From: Zipacnadum sp036504235
GTDB taxonomy: Bacteria; Armatimonadota; Zipacnadia; Zipacnadales; Zipacnadaceae
Length of the DNA stretch: 64,000 bases
Direction: 5' to 3'
Assembly: GCA_036504235.1 (NCBI GenBank)
Contig: DASXVN010000079.1
Coordinates: forward strand, 124,001 to 188,000
Shown: one piece after another, positions 49,454 through 56,900 of the stretch
Layout of the letters: each line of letters opens with the position of its first letter
Numbering within the stretch: position 1 is the first letter of the stretch
The notes under the pieces: model-generated
Database searches by the model: none
What the model was told of the DNA's origin: nothing
What the model saw: the letters and a program-made list of their open reading frames with translations, nothing else
Program-made: the position numbers and the translations under genes

Positions 49454-49555
49454 CTCGTCCACCTTTCCGCAACGCAGTAGGCAACGAGCGACGCCTTAGG
49501 TATACCCCGCGGCACGGCGGATTATCAGCCTCGTCTACCCTCCCCATCGCCGCCG

Positions 49556-49564
49556 TGCTATAAT
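49556..49564 (+). promoter_or_regulatory. Extended -10 promoter of dut, near-leaderless
   Basis: TGCTATAAT (TG at 49556-49557, TATAAT at 49559-49564) ends 9 nt before the dut ATG. No good -35 is seen. The transcript would have at most about 3 nt of leader. Confidence 0.6.
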
Positions 49565-49573
49565 CGCGCGACT

Positions 49574-50035
49574 ATGAGCGAGGTTTCCCGCCCTCAGATT
49601 CTGGTCCAGGTGCTGCCCGAGGCCGCGGGGCTGCCGCTGCCGGAGTACGCTACCGCCGAGGCTGCCGGGATGGACTTGCGCGCGGCGATTGCGGAGCCGG
49701 TGACTCTGGAGCCGGGGGCGCGGGCGCTGATTACTACCGGTCTGCGCTTGCAGATTCCGCCCGGTTTCGAGGTCCAGGTGCGGCCGCGGAGCGGATTGGC
49801 GATCCGGCATGGGGTGTCGCTCGTCAACACTCCGGGGACGGTGGACTCCGACTACCGGGGCGTAGTGCAGGTCATCGTCATCAACCTGGGGCAGGAGCCC
49901 TTTACCATCACCCGGGGCGAGCGGATCGCCCAGATGGTGGTCGCGCCGGTCGTGCAGGCGCAGTTGCAGGTAGTGGCCGAACTGGAAGACACGGAGCGCG
50001 GCGCGGGCGGTTTCGGCTCCACGGGCAGGCACTAG
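49574..50035 (+). CDS. dut: dUTP diphosphatase
   Basis: This 153-aa trimeric dUTPase hydrolyses dUTP to dUMP and pyrophosphate. All five motifs are present: AAGMDLRAA, RPRSGLAIRHG, the uridine pocket NTPGTVDSDYRGVVQV, GERIAQMVVAPV and the C-terminal arm RGAGGFGSTG. Length is normal. There is no Shine-Dalgarno, and the ATG lies directly after an extended -10 element, so a leaderless mRNA is predicted. It is divergent from lnt. Confidence 0.97.
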   Translation: MSEVSRPQILVQVLPEAAGLPLPEYATAEAAGMDLRAAIAEPVTLEPGARALITTGLRLQIPPGFEVQVRPRSGLAIRHGVSLVNTPGTVDSDYRGVVQVIVINLGQEPFTITRGERIAQMVVAPVVQAQLQVVAELEDTERGAGGFGSTGRH

Positions 50036-50048
50036 GAGAGGACTTACC

Positions 50049-50651
50049 ATGAACCAGACACACCGACTCCTGACGATTCTTCTGCTGGGCGGGCTGCTGA
50101 CGCTGGCCGGTTGTCCCGGCAGGTCCGGGCCCGCGCCCACCACTCCGGCGGCGACGCCCCCCGGGGAGACCGTCAAGCCCACCACTACCCTGAGTCCCGA
50201 CCTCACCTTCACGGCGCTGGACGGCAAGACCCTGAAGCTCTCCGAGTTGAAGGGCAAGGTCGTCGTGGTGGACTTCTGGGGCATGCTGTGCAGCGGCTGT
50301 GTGGAGGAACTGGGCAAGTACGAGGCCGACCCCTCGCTGAGCAAGAACCCGAAGGTGCAGATCATCGCCGTGGACAACCAGGACACCGCGCCCGAGGCGG
50401 TCCGCAAGTTCGTGCAGGAGCACGGCTGGACCTACCCGGTGGTCATGGCGACCGAGGAACTGCGCCAGGCCTTCGGTCTGGTCGGCAAGGTGGTCCTGCC
50501 GCAGGTGCGGATCATCGGGCCGGAGGGAACCAGCTTCACCGCCCTGGGACCCGCGGAAGCCAACGCCGAGCAGGTCAAGAAGCGGGTCGGCGCGCTGCTC
50601 TCGGCGGCCAACCCGATGCCCACGCCCACTCCGGCGCCCAGCAAGCCTTAG
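50049..50651 (+). CDS. TlpA/ResA-like thioredoxin-fold lipoprotein
   Basis: This 200-aa protein has a clean lipobox (LTLAGC, Cys22) and a Pro/Thr-rich linker. A thioredoxin-like domain follows (~48-185; FTALDGKTLKLSELKGKVVVVDFWG, active site MLCSGCVEE, LPQVRIIGPEG with the cis-Pro). The C-x2-C is CSGC. The likely role is thiol-disulfide exchange at the outer face of the membrane. The Pro-rich tail (MPTPTPAPSKP) is low complexity. It follows dut by 13 nt with a GGAGAGGA site, so it is probably co-transcribed. Confidence 0.9.
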   Translation: MNQTHRLLTILLLGGLLTLAGCPGRSGPAPTTPAATPPGETVKPTTTLSPDLTFTALDGKTLKLSELKGKVVVVDFWGMLCSGCVEELGKYEADPSLSKNPKVQIIAVDNQDTAPEAVRKFVQEHGWTYPVVMATEELRQAFGLVGKVVLPQVRIIGPEGTSFTALGPAEANAEQVKKRVGALLSAANPMPTPTPAPSKP

Positions 50652-50675
50652 CCGAGCGGGACACCGAAAACCAAC

Positions 50676-50710
50676 AGGGGCGACCGGTTAGCGGTCGCCC
50701 CTTTCTATTT
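50676..50710. terminator. Rho-independent terminator after the TlpA-like gene
   Basis: A 10-bp perfect stem, GGGGCGACCG (50677-50686) with CGGTCGCCCC (50692-50701), has a GTTAG loop and is followed by TTTCTATTT. It also lies between convergent genes. Confidence 0.9.
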
Positions 50711-50726
50711 GCGTGATCCGGGCTGG

Positions 50727-52142
50727 TCAGAAGCCTATGCTGCAGTTGATGTCCTCGGGATAGCCGACTACCCAGTCGCCGGTATGGAGCGGGGCGTAAG
50801 ACTCCTGCAGAAAGCTCTGATCGACGGCTTGGTAGGTCTCCACTTCGAGGTGGTCGTCAAAGACCAGCCCGCGCAGGTAGGTCATGGCGCCCTCGCCGGT
50901 GGCGGCCCCCTGCATGTGCAGGATATGGCCGGAGGTGATCGCCATCTGGAAATGGGCATGCCCGGAGAAGATGGCCTTCACGTTGGGATCGGCATTGAGC
51001 AGGGCCAGAAGTTCGGGCGCGTCAGCGGGGGGCATAGTTTTGTAGTCGTCCAGCCGTCTCGCCACCGGCGGAGGCAGCGGCAGCCGGTAAGGAATGATGG
51101 TGTGGTGAGTAAAAACCACCACTGGCAGATTGTAGTGTCGCTGGTTATCGAGCAGCACCCCGCGCAGCCAGGGCCACTCCTCCGCGCAGAGCCCGACCTT
51201 GCCCGTCCAGCGGGCAGGGGGAGTGCGGTAGAACCTTCCGTCCGGACCCTGAAAATAGGCGCTGTCCAGGAAGAGGTAGCGCGTTCCGTTCAAGTCGAGG
51301 CCATAGTAAGTGGCGGCGCGGGGCAGGCCTGGCTTCCAGGCCTGCTTGATGGTGGCCCGGTCAATGGTCTTGGTTTCGTGATGGCCCATAGTCACGAACC
51401 AGGGCAGCGGGAGACTGGACATGAGATCGGCAAAAGTGCTGAGCGACTCAACGCTGCCCCAATGTACCAGGTCGCCATTGCCGACCAGGAAGTCCGGCGA
51501 CAAGGACGCGAGGCTCTCTAACGTCTGGTGGGCGCCCAGGAGGGTGTCGGCGGGGCTCAGGTAAGCATTGTAATTGCCACCCGCGTACAAGTGTGCCCCG
51601 ATGGGCAGGGGCGGGTCGAGATGCCAGTCCTGGACCGTGCAGAAGGTGCTCCGCGGGAGAGCGAAGGGGACGTCGGTGGGGCTGAACGTGAGGGAGCCAA
51701 ACTCGCCCACCGGCCGGTAGGGGTTTCGCACCCGCAGAAGATACTGGCCCGCCTCCAGGCGCAAGCGTCCCAGATCCGACTCGACCGGCTCCAGGGTCTG
51801 AGGGGGATTATAGACCACGCCCAGGACTCGATTGTCCAGCATGACCTCCGCCCGCAGCCCCCAGGAAGCCTGGAGTGGCCCCAGGGTCAGCGAAACGTCG
51901 TAGTAGCCCGAGACGGGGACTTGGACCCGCCATTGGAGCGTGTCCCCGGCCTCCAGGCTCGCGGCGGGGGGAAAGTACGTGTACTGTCCCTGAGCGGACA
52001 CCATCCAAGCGGCGCTCGAATCCAGCGTGGTCGGCTGGAACCACGAGAGGCTGATGAGGCCCTGGGCAGAGGCATTCGTAGCGAACAGACACAAGATAAG
52101 GCCCGCGCCCCCCAGCAGAGCGCGGATATTTTGCAGAATCAT
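50727..52142 (-). CDS. Exported calcineurin-like metallophosphoesterase (copy A)
   Basis: This 471-aa protein has a signal peptide (cleavage near TNASAQG). A beta-sandwich N-domain (~30-155) is followed by a metallophosphoesterase domain with the usual metal motifs: D-W-H in CTVQDWHLDP, GDLVHWG, GHHE, THHT and GHAHF. The GNH(D/E) motif is changed to GHHE, so the conserved Asn is His. The end EDINCSIGF is short. GAGGGG precedes the ATG. The downstream paralogue at 52320-53729 has the same layout. The substrate (nucleotide, phospholipid or other phosphoester) is unknown; it acts outside the cytoplasm. Confidence 0.88.
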   Translation of the reverse strand: MILQNIRALLGGAGLILCLFATNASAQGLISLSWFQPTTLDSSAAWMVSAQGQYTYFPPAASLEAGDTLQWRVQVPVSGYYDVSLTLGPLQASWGLRAEVMLDNRVLGVVYNPPQTLEPVESDLGRLRLEAGQYLLRVRNPYRPVGEFGSLTFSPTDVPFALPRSTFCTVQDWHLDPPLPIGAHLYAGGNYNAYLSPADTLLGAHQTLESLASLSPDFLVGNGDLVHWGSVESLSTFADLMSSLPLPWFVTMGHHETKTIDRATIKQAWKPGLPRAATYYGLDLNGTRYLFLDSAYFQGPDGRFYRTPPARWTGKVGLCAEEWPWLRGVLLDNQRHYNLPVVVFTHHTIIPYRLPLPPPVARRLDDYKTMPPADAPELLALLNADPNVKAIFSGHAHFQMAITSGHILHMQGAATGEGAMTYLRGLVFDDHLEVETYQAVDQSFLQESYAPLHTGDWVVGYPEDINCSIGF

Positions 52143-52319
52143 TGCCCCTCGTTTCCGGCTGCCGGACGGCGCCAGCTACCTCCCGATGAGATCCGGCGCG
52201 GTGCTTGTGCTGAGGTATTACCCCAGACGGCGAGTGATGGCTGCCAGCTATCTCGATATCTTCTCCGCGATCTGCGCTGGTTCCTCTGCTGGGGTCCCGA
52301 AAGGCTGATCCCCGGCCCA

Positions 52320-53729
52320 CTAGAAGCCTACGCGAGAGTTGATGTCGGTAGGATAGCCGACCACCCAGTTGCCATGCCGACTGGCGTTGTAGGATTGCTG
52401 CAAGTACTTGAGGTCGGCGGCCTGGTAGGTCTCCACCTCCAGGTGGTCGTCAAAGACGAGTCCGCGCAGGTAGGTCATCGCGCCCTCGCCGGTCGCCGCG
52501 CCCTGCACGTGCAGGATGTGGCCGGAGGGGATCACCATCTGGAAATGCGCGTGCCCGGAGAAGACCGCCTTGACGTTAGGGTCGGAGTCGAGCAGCGCCA
52601 GCAACTCTGCTGCATCGGCGGGAGGCACCGTCTTGTAGTCGTCCTGGTAGGCCGCCAGCGGCGGAGGCAGGGGCAGGCGGTAGGGGATGATGGTATGGTG
52701 CGTGAAAACCACCACGGGTAGGTTTTGGTTCTGCTGGTTATCGCGCAGCACTCCCCGCAGCCAGGGCCACTCCTCGGCGCAGAGTCCGACGCCTCCCGTC
52801 CAACCGACCGGCGGAGAGGGGTAGAACTGCCCGTCCGTGCCCTGGAAGTAGGCGCTGTCCAGGAAGATATACCGCGTGCCGTCCAGATCGAAGTAGTAGT
52901 AGGTACTGGGGCCGGGCAGCGCGGGCCCCCAGAACTGCTTGATGGTGGCCCGGTCTATGGTCTTGACCTCGTGGTGACCCATGGTCCCAAACCAGGGCAG
53001 CGGGAAGCTGGACATGAGGTTCGAGAAGATATTGAGAGACTCGATACTGCCCCACATGACCATGTCGCCATTGCCGACCAGAAATCCCGGAGATTTGTGA
53101 GTGATGCTGTCGAGAATATGCCCGGCGCAAATCAGGGAGTCATCGCGGGGCAGGTAGAAATTGTAGTTGCCGCCGGCGTACAGGTGGCCCGGCAAGGGCA
53201 AAGGCGGGTCAAGATGCCAGTCCTGGACCGTGCAGAAGGTATGACGGGGGACGGTGAAGGGGACAGTGGTGGGACTGAACGCCAAGGACAGGAACACGCC
53301 GACCGGCTGATAGGGGTTGCGCACCCGCAGCACATACTCACCGGCCTCGAGGCGCAAGCGCCCCAGATTCGACTTGACCGGACGGAGGGCCTGGTTAGGA
53401 TAGTAGACCACGCCCAGGACCCGGTCATTCAGCATAACCTCGGCGCGCAAGCCCCAGGGAGCCAGGATGCGGCCCAGGGTCAGCGACACGTCGTAGTAGC
53501 CCGAGACCGGGATCTGCACCCGCCACTGGAGAGTGTACCCGGTATCTAGCCTCACGGGGGAGGGGGGTAAGCTCTGCACGCCATTGGCATCCACCAGCAG
53601 GGCGGTGGTCGCCTTCAGGACGGTGGGCAGAGAGTTGGAGACGGTGTTGACGGTTTGAGCATGGACAAGCGCGGCGGACAGGGACAGCATCAGACAGGCG
53701 CCCAGGCGCAGGACATAGCGGTTTCGCAA
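52320..53729 (-). CDS. Exported calcineurin-like metallophosphoesterase (copy B)
   Basis: This 469-aa paralogue of the neighbouring gene has extended identity from the N-domain (LQWRVQIPVSGYYDVSLTLG) to the end. The metal motifs are QDWH, GDMVMWG (the His of copy A is Met), GHHE, THHT and GHAHF. TTG is the start: AAAGG lies 8 nt upstream and no ATG is available. A signal peptide is visible (LMLSLSAALVHAQ). The order B then A on the minus strand, with a 177-nt spacer, indicates a tandem duplication. Copy B differs mainly in the signal region and first 40 mature residues. Confidence 0.88.
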   Translation of the reverse strand: MRNRYVLRLGACLMLSLSAALVHAQTVNTVSNSLPTVLKATTALLVDANGVQSLPPSPVRLDTGYTLQWRVQIPVSGYYDVSLTLGRILAPWGLRAEVMLNDRVLGVVYYPNQALRPVKSNLGRLRLEAGEYVLRVRNPYQPVGVFLSLAFSPTTVPFTVPRHTFCTVQDWHLDPPLPLPGHLYAGGNYNFYLPRDDSLICAGHILDSITHKSPGFLVGNGDMVMWGSIESLNIFSNLMSSFPLPWFGTMGHHEVKTIDRATIKQFWGPALPGPSTYYYFDLDGTRYIFLDSAYFQGTDGQFYPSPPVGWTGGVGLCAEEWPWLRGVLRDNQQNQNLPVVVFTHHTIIPYRLPLPPPLAAYQDDYKTVPPADAAELLALLDSDPNVKAVFSGHAHFQMVIPSGHILHVQGAATGEGAMTYLRGLVFDDHLEVETYQAADLKYLQQSYNASRHGNWVVGYPTDINSRVGF

Positions 53730-53899
53730 GGTGATAGCCTTTCGTTCGTTAGGGATGCGGCCGCAGCCGAGGTTGGGAGGTGCGGGGGGACACCAGTTAC
53801 ATGAACTATGACGTAGGCCCGCCGGGGGCGGTTCCCGGGTTCCTCCGGACCGTCCAGTCTGACTACACAGCTTGCCTATCTAGGCACCCGCCGCCCGCC

Positions 53900-53928
53900 T
53901 TTACACTGCCCAGACCAGCAATTATAAT
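53900..53928 (+). promoter_or_regulatory. Promoter of ruvCA, leaderless geometry
   Basis: TTTACA (53900-53905) and TATAAT (53923-53928) are separated by 17 bp. The -10 ends 7 nt before ATG 53936. An ATG at 53927 overlaps the -10 itself and would not be transcribed. Confidence 0.75.
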
Positions 53929-53935
53929 GCCGAAG

Positions 53936-54544
53936 ATGGTCCCCACTCGCCTCATGGGCATAGATCCCGGCCTCAACTGTACCGGCTACGGGGTTATTGA
54001 CCGCCTGCCCGATGGCCGCTGCCTCCTGGTGGAGGGCGGCGCGGTGCGGACTCCCGCCTCAGCCCCCCTGGCCCAGCGCCTGCAAGCGCTCCACGAGGGC
54101 ATCGCGGAGGCGCTGGCCGAACTCACCCCCGAGCTGGTCGTCGTCGAGTCGCTCTACTCCAAGTACCGCCACCCCGGCACCGCTATTCTGATGGGCCACG
54201 CCCGGGGGGTCATCTACCTCGCTATCCAGAACCGGAGCCTGCCGGTGGAGGCCTACCCGGCCTCGCAGGTCAAGCGCGCCCTCACCGGCACCGGCCGCGC
54301 CGGCAAGGACCAGGTCGCCGCGATGGTCTGCCGCCTGCTGGGACTGGCCGAGGCGCCGCAGCCCAACGACGTGACCGACGCGCTGGCCCTGGCCCTCTGC
54401 CACGCTTCCCCGCAGCGCTGGGGCGGCGAAAAAGCGCGCCCCGCGGCGGTTCGCGAGGCCCTGGAGTTGCGCGCTGTGACTCCCGTCGCGCGCCGGCGCG
54501 GACCCGGCGTCACCCCTACTTATCCCGGAGGCACGCAACGATGA
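53936..54544 (+). CDS. ruvC: Crossover junction endodeoxyribonuclease RuvC
   Basis: This 202-aa Holliday-junction resolvase has its four acidic residues visible: Asp in LMGIDPGLNCTGYG, Glu in LVVVESLY, and the Asp pair in PNDVTDALALALCHA. The phosphate-contact region YPASQVKRALTGTGRAGKDQV is typical. The C-terminal ~30 residues after LCHA form an unusual basic extension (VARRRGPGVTPTYPGG). It starts at ATG 53936, which coincides with the predicted transcription start. The stop overlaps the ruvA start (ATGA). Confidence 0.95.
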   Translation: MVPTRLMGIDPGLNCTGYGVIDRLPDGRCLLVEGGAVRTPASAPLAQRLQALHEGIAEALAELTPELVVVESLYSKYRHPGTAILMGHARGVIYLAIQNRSLPVEAYPASQVKRALTGTGRAGKDQVAAMVCRLLGLAEAPQPNDVTDALALALCHASPQRWGGEKARPAAVREALELRAVTPVARRRGPGVTPTYPGGTQR

Positions 54545-55155
54545 TTCGCCGTCTGCGCGGGGAACTGCTGGAAGTCGGCGCCGAATGGGTCCTGGTGGAC
54601 GTCGGCGGGCTGGCCTATGAGATCATGCTGCCCCCGCCGGTGCGCGACCGCTTGGCCGAGCGCGCTATCGGCAGCGAGGTCGAGCTATTCACCTACCATT
54701 ATCTGCAAAGCGATGGCAACAAGGTGACACCGTACCTGCTGGGCTTTGAGAGCGCCACGCAGCGCGAGTTTTTCGAGAAGCTGCTGGAGGTGCCGCGCAT
54801 GGGGCCGATGTCGGCGCTCCGGGCGATGGTCCTGCCGGTGGCGCAATTGGCGCGCGCGGTGGAGTTGCAGGACGAGCCACTGCTGCGCAAGCTCCCCGGC
54901 GTAGGCCGGCAGCGGGCGCGGGACATGGTAGCGACGCTGCAGGGCAAGCTGGTCCTGTTCGTAGACACGGCGGACCTCCCCGAGGCGGCGCCGGTCGGCT
55001 CGCCGCAGAACGAGACCGAGCAGGAGGCGCTGGAGGTCCTAACCCAGCTGGGCTTCCCCCGCCCCGACGCCCTAAGAAGCCTCCGCCAAGCCGCCATTGC
55101 GAATCCCGACGCCGGGCCGGATGAGCTGGTGAGGCTGGTCTTTCAGCAGAGGTAG
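54541..55155 (+). CDS. ruvA: Holliday junction branch migration protein RuvA
   Basis: This 204-aa RuvA has an N-terminal OB fold (MIRRLRGELLEVGAEWVLVDVGGLAYEIMLP), two helix-hairpin-helix motifs (VPRMGPMSALRAM and LPGVGRQRARDMV), an acidic-pin region between and the C-terminal UBA-like RuvB-binding domain (EALEVLTQLGFPRPDALRSL). It tetramerises on Holliday junctions and loads RuvB. Its ATG overlaps the ruvC stop, with GGAGG about 10-12 nt upstream. ruvB is 1.7 kb further on rather than adjacent. Confidence 0.96.
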   Translation: MIRRLRGELLEVGAEWVLVDVGGLAYEIMLPPPVRDRLAERAIGSEVELFTYHYLQSDGNKVTPYLLGFESATQREFFEKLLEVPRMGPMSALRAMVLPVAQLARAVELQDEPLLRKLPGVGRQRARDMVATLQGKLVLFVDTADLPEAAPVGSPQNETEQEALEVLTQLGFPRPDALRSLRQAAIANPDAGPDELVRLVFQQR

Positions 55156-55160
55156 GTCGG

Positions 55161-55206
55161 GAGGCCTCACCCCCGGCCCCTCTCCCTGCGGGAGAGGGGG
55201 GAACGG
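55161..55206 (-). repeat. Palindromic GC-rich repeat after ruvA
   Basis: The plus strand reads GAGGCCTCACCCCCGGCCCC, then TCTCCCTGCGGGAGAGGGGGGAACG. The outer sequence is the same as the copies near carA and lnt, with a shorter loop. Confidence 0.8.
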
Positions 55207-55289
55207 CAACGTCAGCCTCCCCGGAGGGGCCGAATGCGAGCACGACCGGCGTCTGCGGCGGGCGCGCGGAAGCATCCGGCCCAGGTCCC

Positions 55290-55311
55290 CCCTCCCCTAT
55301 TTAGGGGAGGG
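55290..55311. repeat. Inverted repeat in the ruvA-DUF4349 gap
   Basis: CCCTCCCCTA (55290-55299) pairs perfectly with TAGGGGAGGG (55302-55311). The remaining gap (55207-55449) shows related GGGGAGGGGT-type fragments and no coding frame with protein-like character. Confidence 0.65.
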
Positions 55312-55449
55312 CGGAGGCTGCGTAGCAGACTCCGGGGAGGGGTCCGCCGTTAGCCGCCCGTCCTACCGACCACCGCCCCCGACACGCCTCCCGTCATAAT
55401 ATCGCCAACGATGTGACCAGTCGCAAGCACCTAGTCCCCGGACGATACC

Positions 55450-55468
55450 GACGGGCGAGACGCCCGTC
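55450..55468. repeat. Short palindrome upstream of the DUF4349 gene
   Basis: GACGGGCG-AGA-CGCCCGTC has an 8-bp stem and a 3-nt loop. The core GGCGAGACGCC is shared (reverse complement) with the palindrome at 21304-21322. Confidence 0.6.
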
Positions 55469-55496
55469 CTCCTGGCCCAGGAAGGAAGCGACGCTC

Positions 55497-56480
55497 ATGT
55501 GGCACTCGTTGCGCTTTACCCTCCGTAGTTACGCCCGTCCGGCTGTCCTCCTCCTGCTGCTGCTGGCTCTGCTGGTAAGTGGGGTGGCTTGCCCCAAGAA
55601 GGCGGAGGCGCCGATGCCCGCGGCCGGTGCGATGGCGCCCCCTCCCGCGCCGGCGGCTATGGAAGCCAAGAGCACGGACCGCCTCAGGGCCAAACCGGCC
55701 TCCGCGCCTATGCCCCCGCCCGCCCCCGGTTCGTCCTCCACTCCGGTGGAGAACAAGCTGAATCCCGACCAGGTGCGCGCCTCGCAGATGATTATCTGGA
55801 AGGGCGTCTACCAGATCAAGGTGGACCAGGCCGCGGACGCGGCGGACAAGCTCCGCGCCCTGGCGGAGGCCAACGGCGGCTGGGTGTCGGCCCTCGCGAA
55901 GCAGACTGACGAGGCCGGCAACACCAAAGTCAGCATGACCGTCCGCGTGCCCTCGGCGAATTTCAGCAAGGTAGTCAGCGGCGCCGAGGGCCTCGGCAAG
56001 GTCCAGTCCGGGGACATCACCAGCGACAACGTGACGGAGGAATGGGTGGACCTGGGCGCGCGGCTGCGTATCAAAGAGCAGCGCAAGGCGCAACTCGAGG
56101 CGCTGCTCAAGCAGGCCAAGAGCGTAGACGAGATCGACAAGCGCCAACAGGATATCCTGGCGGTGCAGGAGGAGATCGAGCGCATCCAGGGCCGGCAGCA
56201 CGTGCTGCAGGACCAGGTGGCGCTCTCCACGCTGGACGTGGTGCTCTTCGAGAAGGGCCTGGCCCCGCCGGAGAAGCCCGGTCCCTTCAGCGTCCGCGGC
56301 ACGGCGCTGCGGGCTTGGTATGCGCTGCTGGCGATCCTGCGGGTGCTGCTGGTGATCGCCCTGTACGTGGCGCTGCCCGGCGCGATCGTGTGGATTCCGC
56401 TGCTGCTGTGGTACCTGCACCGGCGGAAGCATCCGCGCCGCAGCAGCATGCCGCCCGCGCCCCCGCCGCCGGTAGAATAG
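55497..56480 (+). CDS. DUF4349-family lipoprotein
   Basis: This 327-aa exported protein has a hydrophobic N-segment and Cys32 in a loose lipobox (G-V-A-C), followed by CPKKAEAPM, identical to the leader of the protein at 2102. A Pro/Ala-rich linker is followed by the DUF4349 domain (~95-270; MIIWKGVYQIKV, GGWVSALAK, MTVRVPSANF, LGARLRIKEQRKAQLEALLKQAKSVDEIDKRQQDILAVQEEIERIQG). The latter part is a coiled coil. A C-terminal membrane helix (~285-310) and a basic tail end it. The start follows AAGGAAG (55482-55488) by 8 nt. The function is unknown. Confidence 0.85.
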   Translation: MWHSLRFTLRSYARPAVLLLLLLALLVSGVACPKKAEAPMPAAGAMAPPPAPAAMEAKSTDRLRAKPASAPMPPPAPGSSSTPVENKLNPDQVRASQMIIWKGVYQIKVDQAADAADKLRALAEANGGWVSALAKQTDEAGNTKVSMTVRVPSANFSKVVSGAEGLGKVQSGDITSDNVTEEWVDLGARLRIKEQRKAQLEALLKQAKSVDEIDKRQQDILAVQEEIERIQGRQHVLQDQVALSTLDVVLFEKGLAPPEKPGPFSVRGTALRAWYALLAILRVLLVIALYVALPGAIVWIPLLLWYLHRRKHPRRSSMPPAPPPPVE

Positions 56481-56669
56481 GGGACGAGAATATGTATCGC
56501 GCTGCTTCAGCTCCCTTGATGATTGTGATTGGGTTGGTGGCGGTGCTGGTCGGCTACCTCTTGCGGTATGTCATGAAGCGCCGAGCCCTGCGCATACTGC
56601 GGGAGAGTCGGGATCTGGCTGAGCCTCAAGCACCGCCGCCCCCGCCGCCGGGAGGATAGGGGACGAGGA
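56461..56669 (+). repeat. Direct repeat bracketing the 55-aa gene
   Basis: A 30-nt block at 56461-56490 recurs at 56640-56669 with 27 of 30 identities. Each copy spans a Pro-codon run, a stop codon and AGGGGACGAG. The interval encodes the small membrane protein. Confidence 0.7.
56492..56659 (+). CDS. Small single-pass membrane protein (55 aa)
   Basis: This is a 55-aa protein with one strong helix (LMIVIGLVAVLVGYLLRYVM), a basic stretch (KRRALRILRESRDL) and a Pro-rich end (PQAPPPPPPGG). It begins 12 nt after the DUF4349 stop with a weak GGGGACGAG site. The position suggests co-transcription with the DUF4349 lipoprotein. The near-identical sequences around both stop codons indicate local duplication. 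No homologue is recognised. Confidence 0.6.
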   Translation: MYRAASAPLMIVIGLVAVLVGYLLRYVMKRRALRILRESRDLAEPQAPPPPPPGG

Positions 56670-56683
56670 CTAGCCCCGCCGTT

Positions 56684-56793
56684 GTAGGGGCGGAGGTTCT
56701 GACCTCCGCCCTCGCCCCTCGCGAACCTGCGCGTTTGCGCGAGGCCAAATAATAGCGTCCGCCGAGGGCGGAGGTCAGAACCTCCGCCCCTAC
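56684..56793. repeat. Perfect 31-bp inverted repeat between the 55-aa gene and ruvB
   Basis: The left arm (56684-56714, beginning GTAGGGGCGGAGG and ending CCGCCCTCG) and the right arm (56763-56793) are exact reverse complements, separated by 48 nt. Each arm is itself nearly palindromic around GGAGGTTCTGACCTCC. No transposase gene is present. It resembles a small non-autonomous insertion. Confidence 0.85.
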
Positions 56794-56900
56794 CGAAAAC
56801 GACTGCACCGACGGGCCGTTGCCGTCACCACTCACCCTAGACCACCCACCACCCACCCTGGGCAGGTTCCGACCGGCCCGCCCTCGAAATACTCCCCGCT

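Noticed and set aside
50727..53729. Loss of the D-x-H metal motif in the metallophosphoesterases
   Set aside because: On a second look the motif is present as QDWH shortly before the GGNYN segment; only the GNHE Asn is changed.
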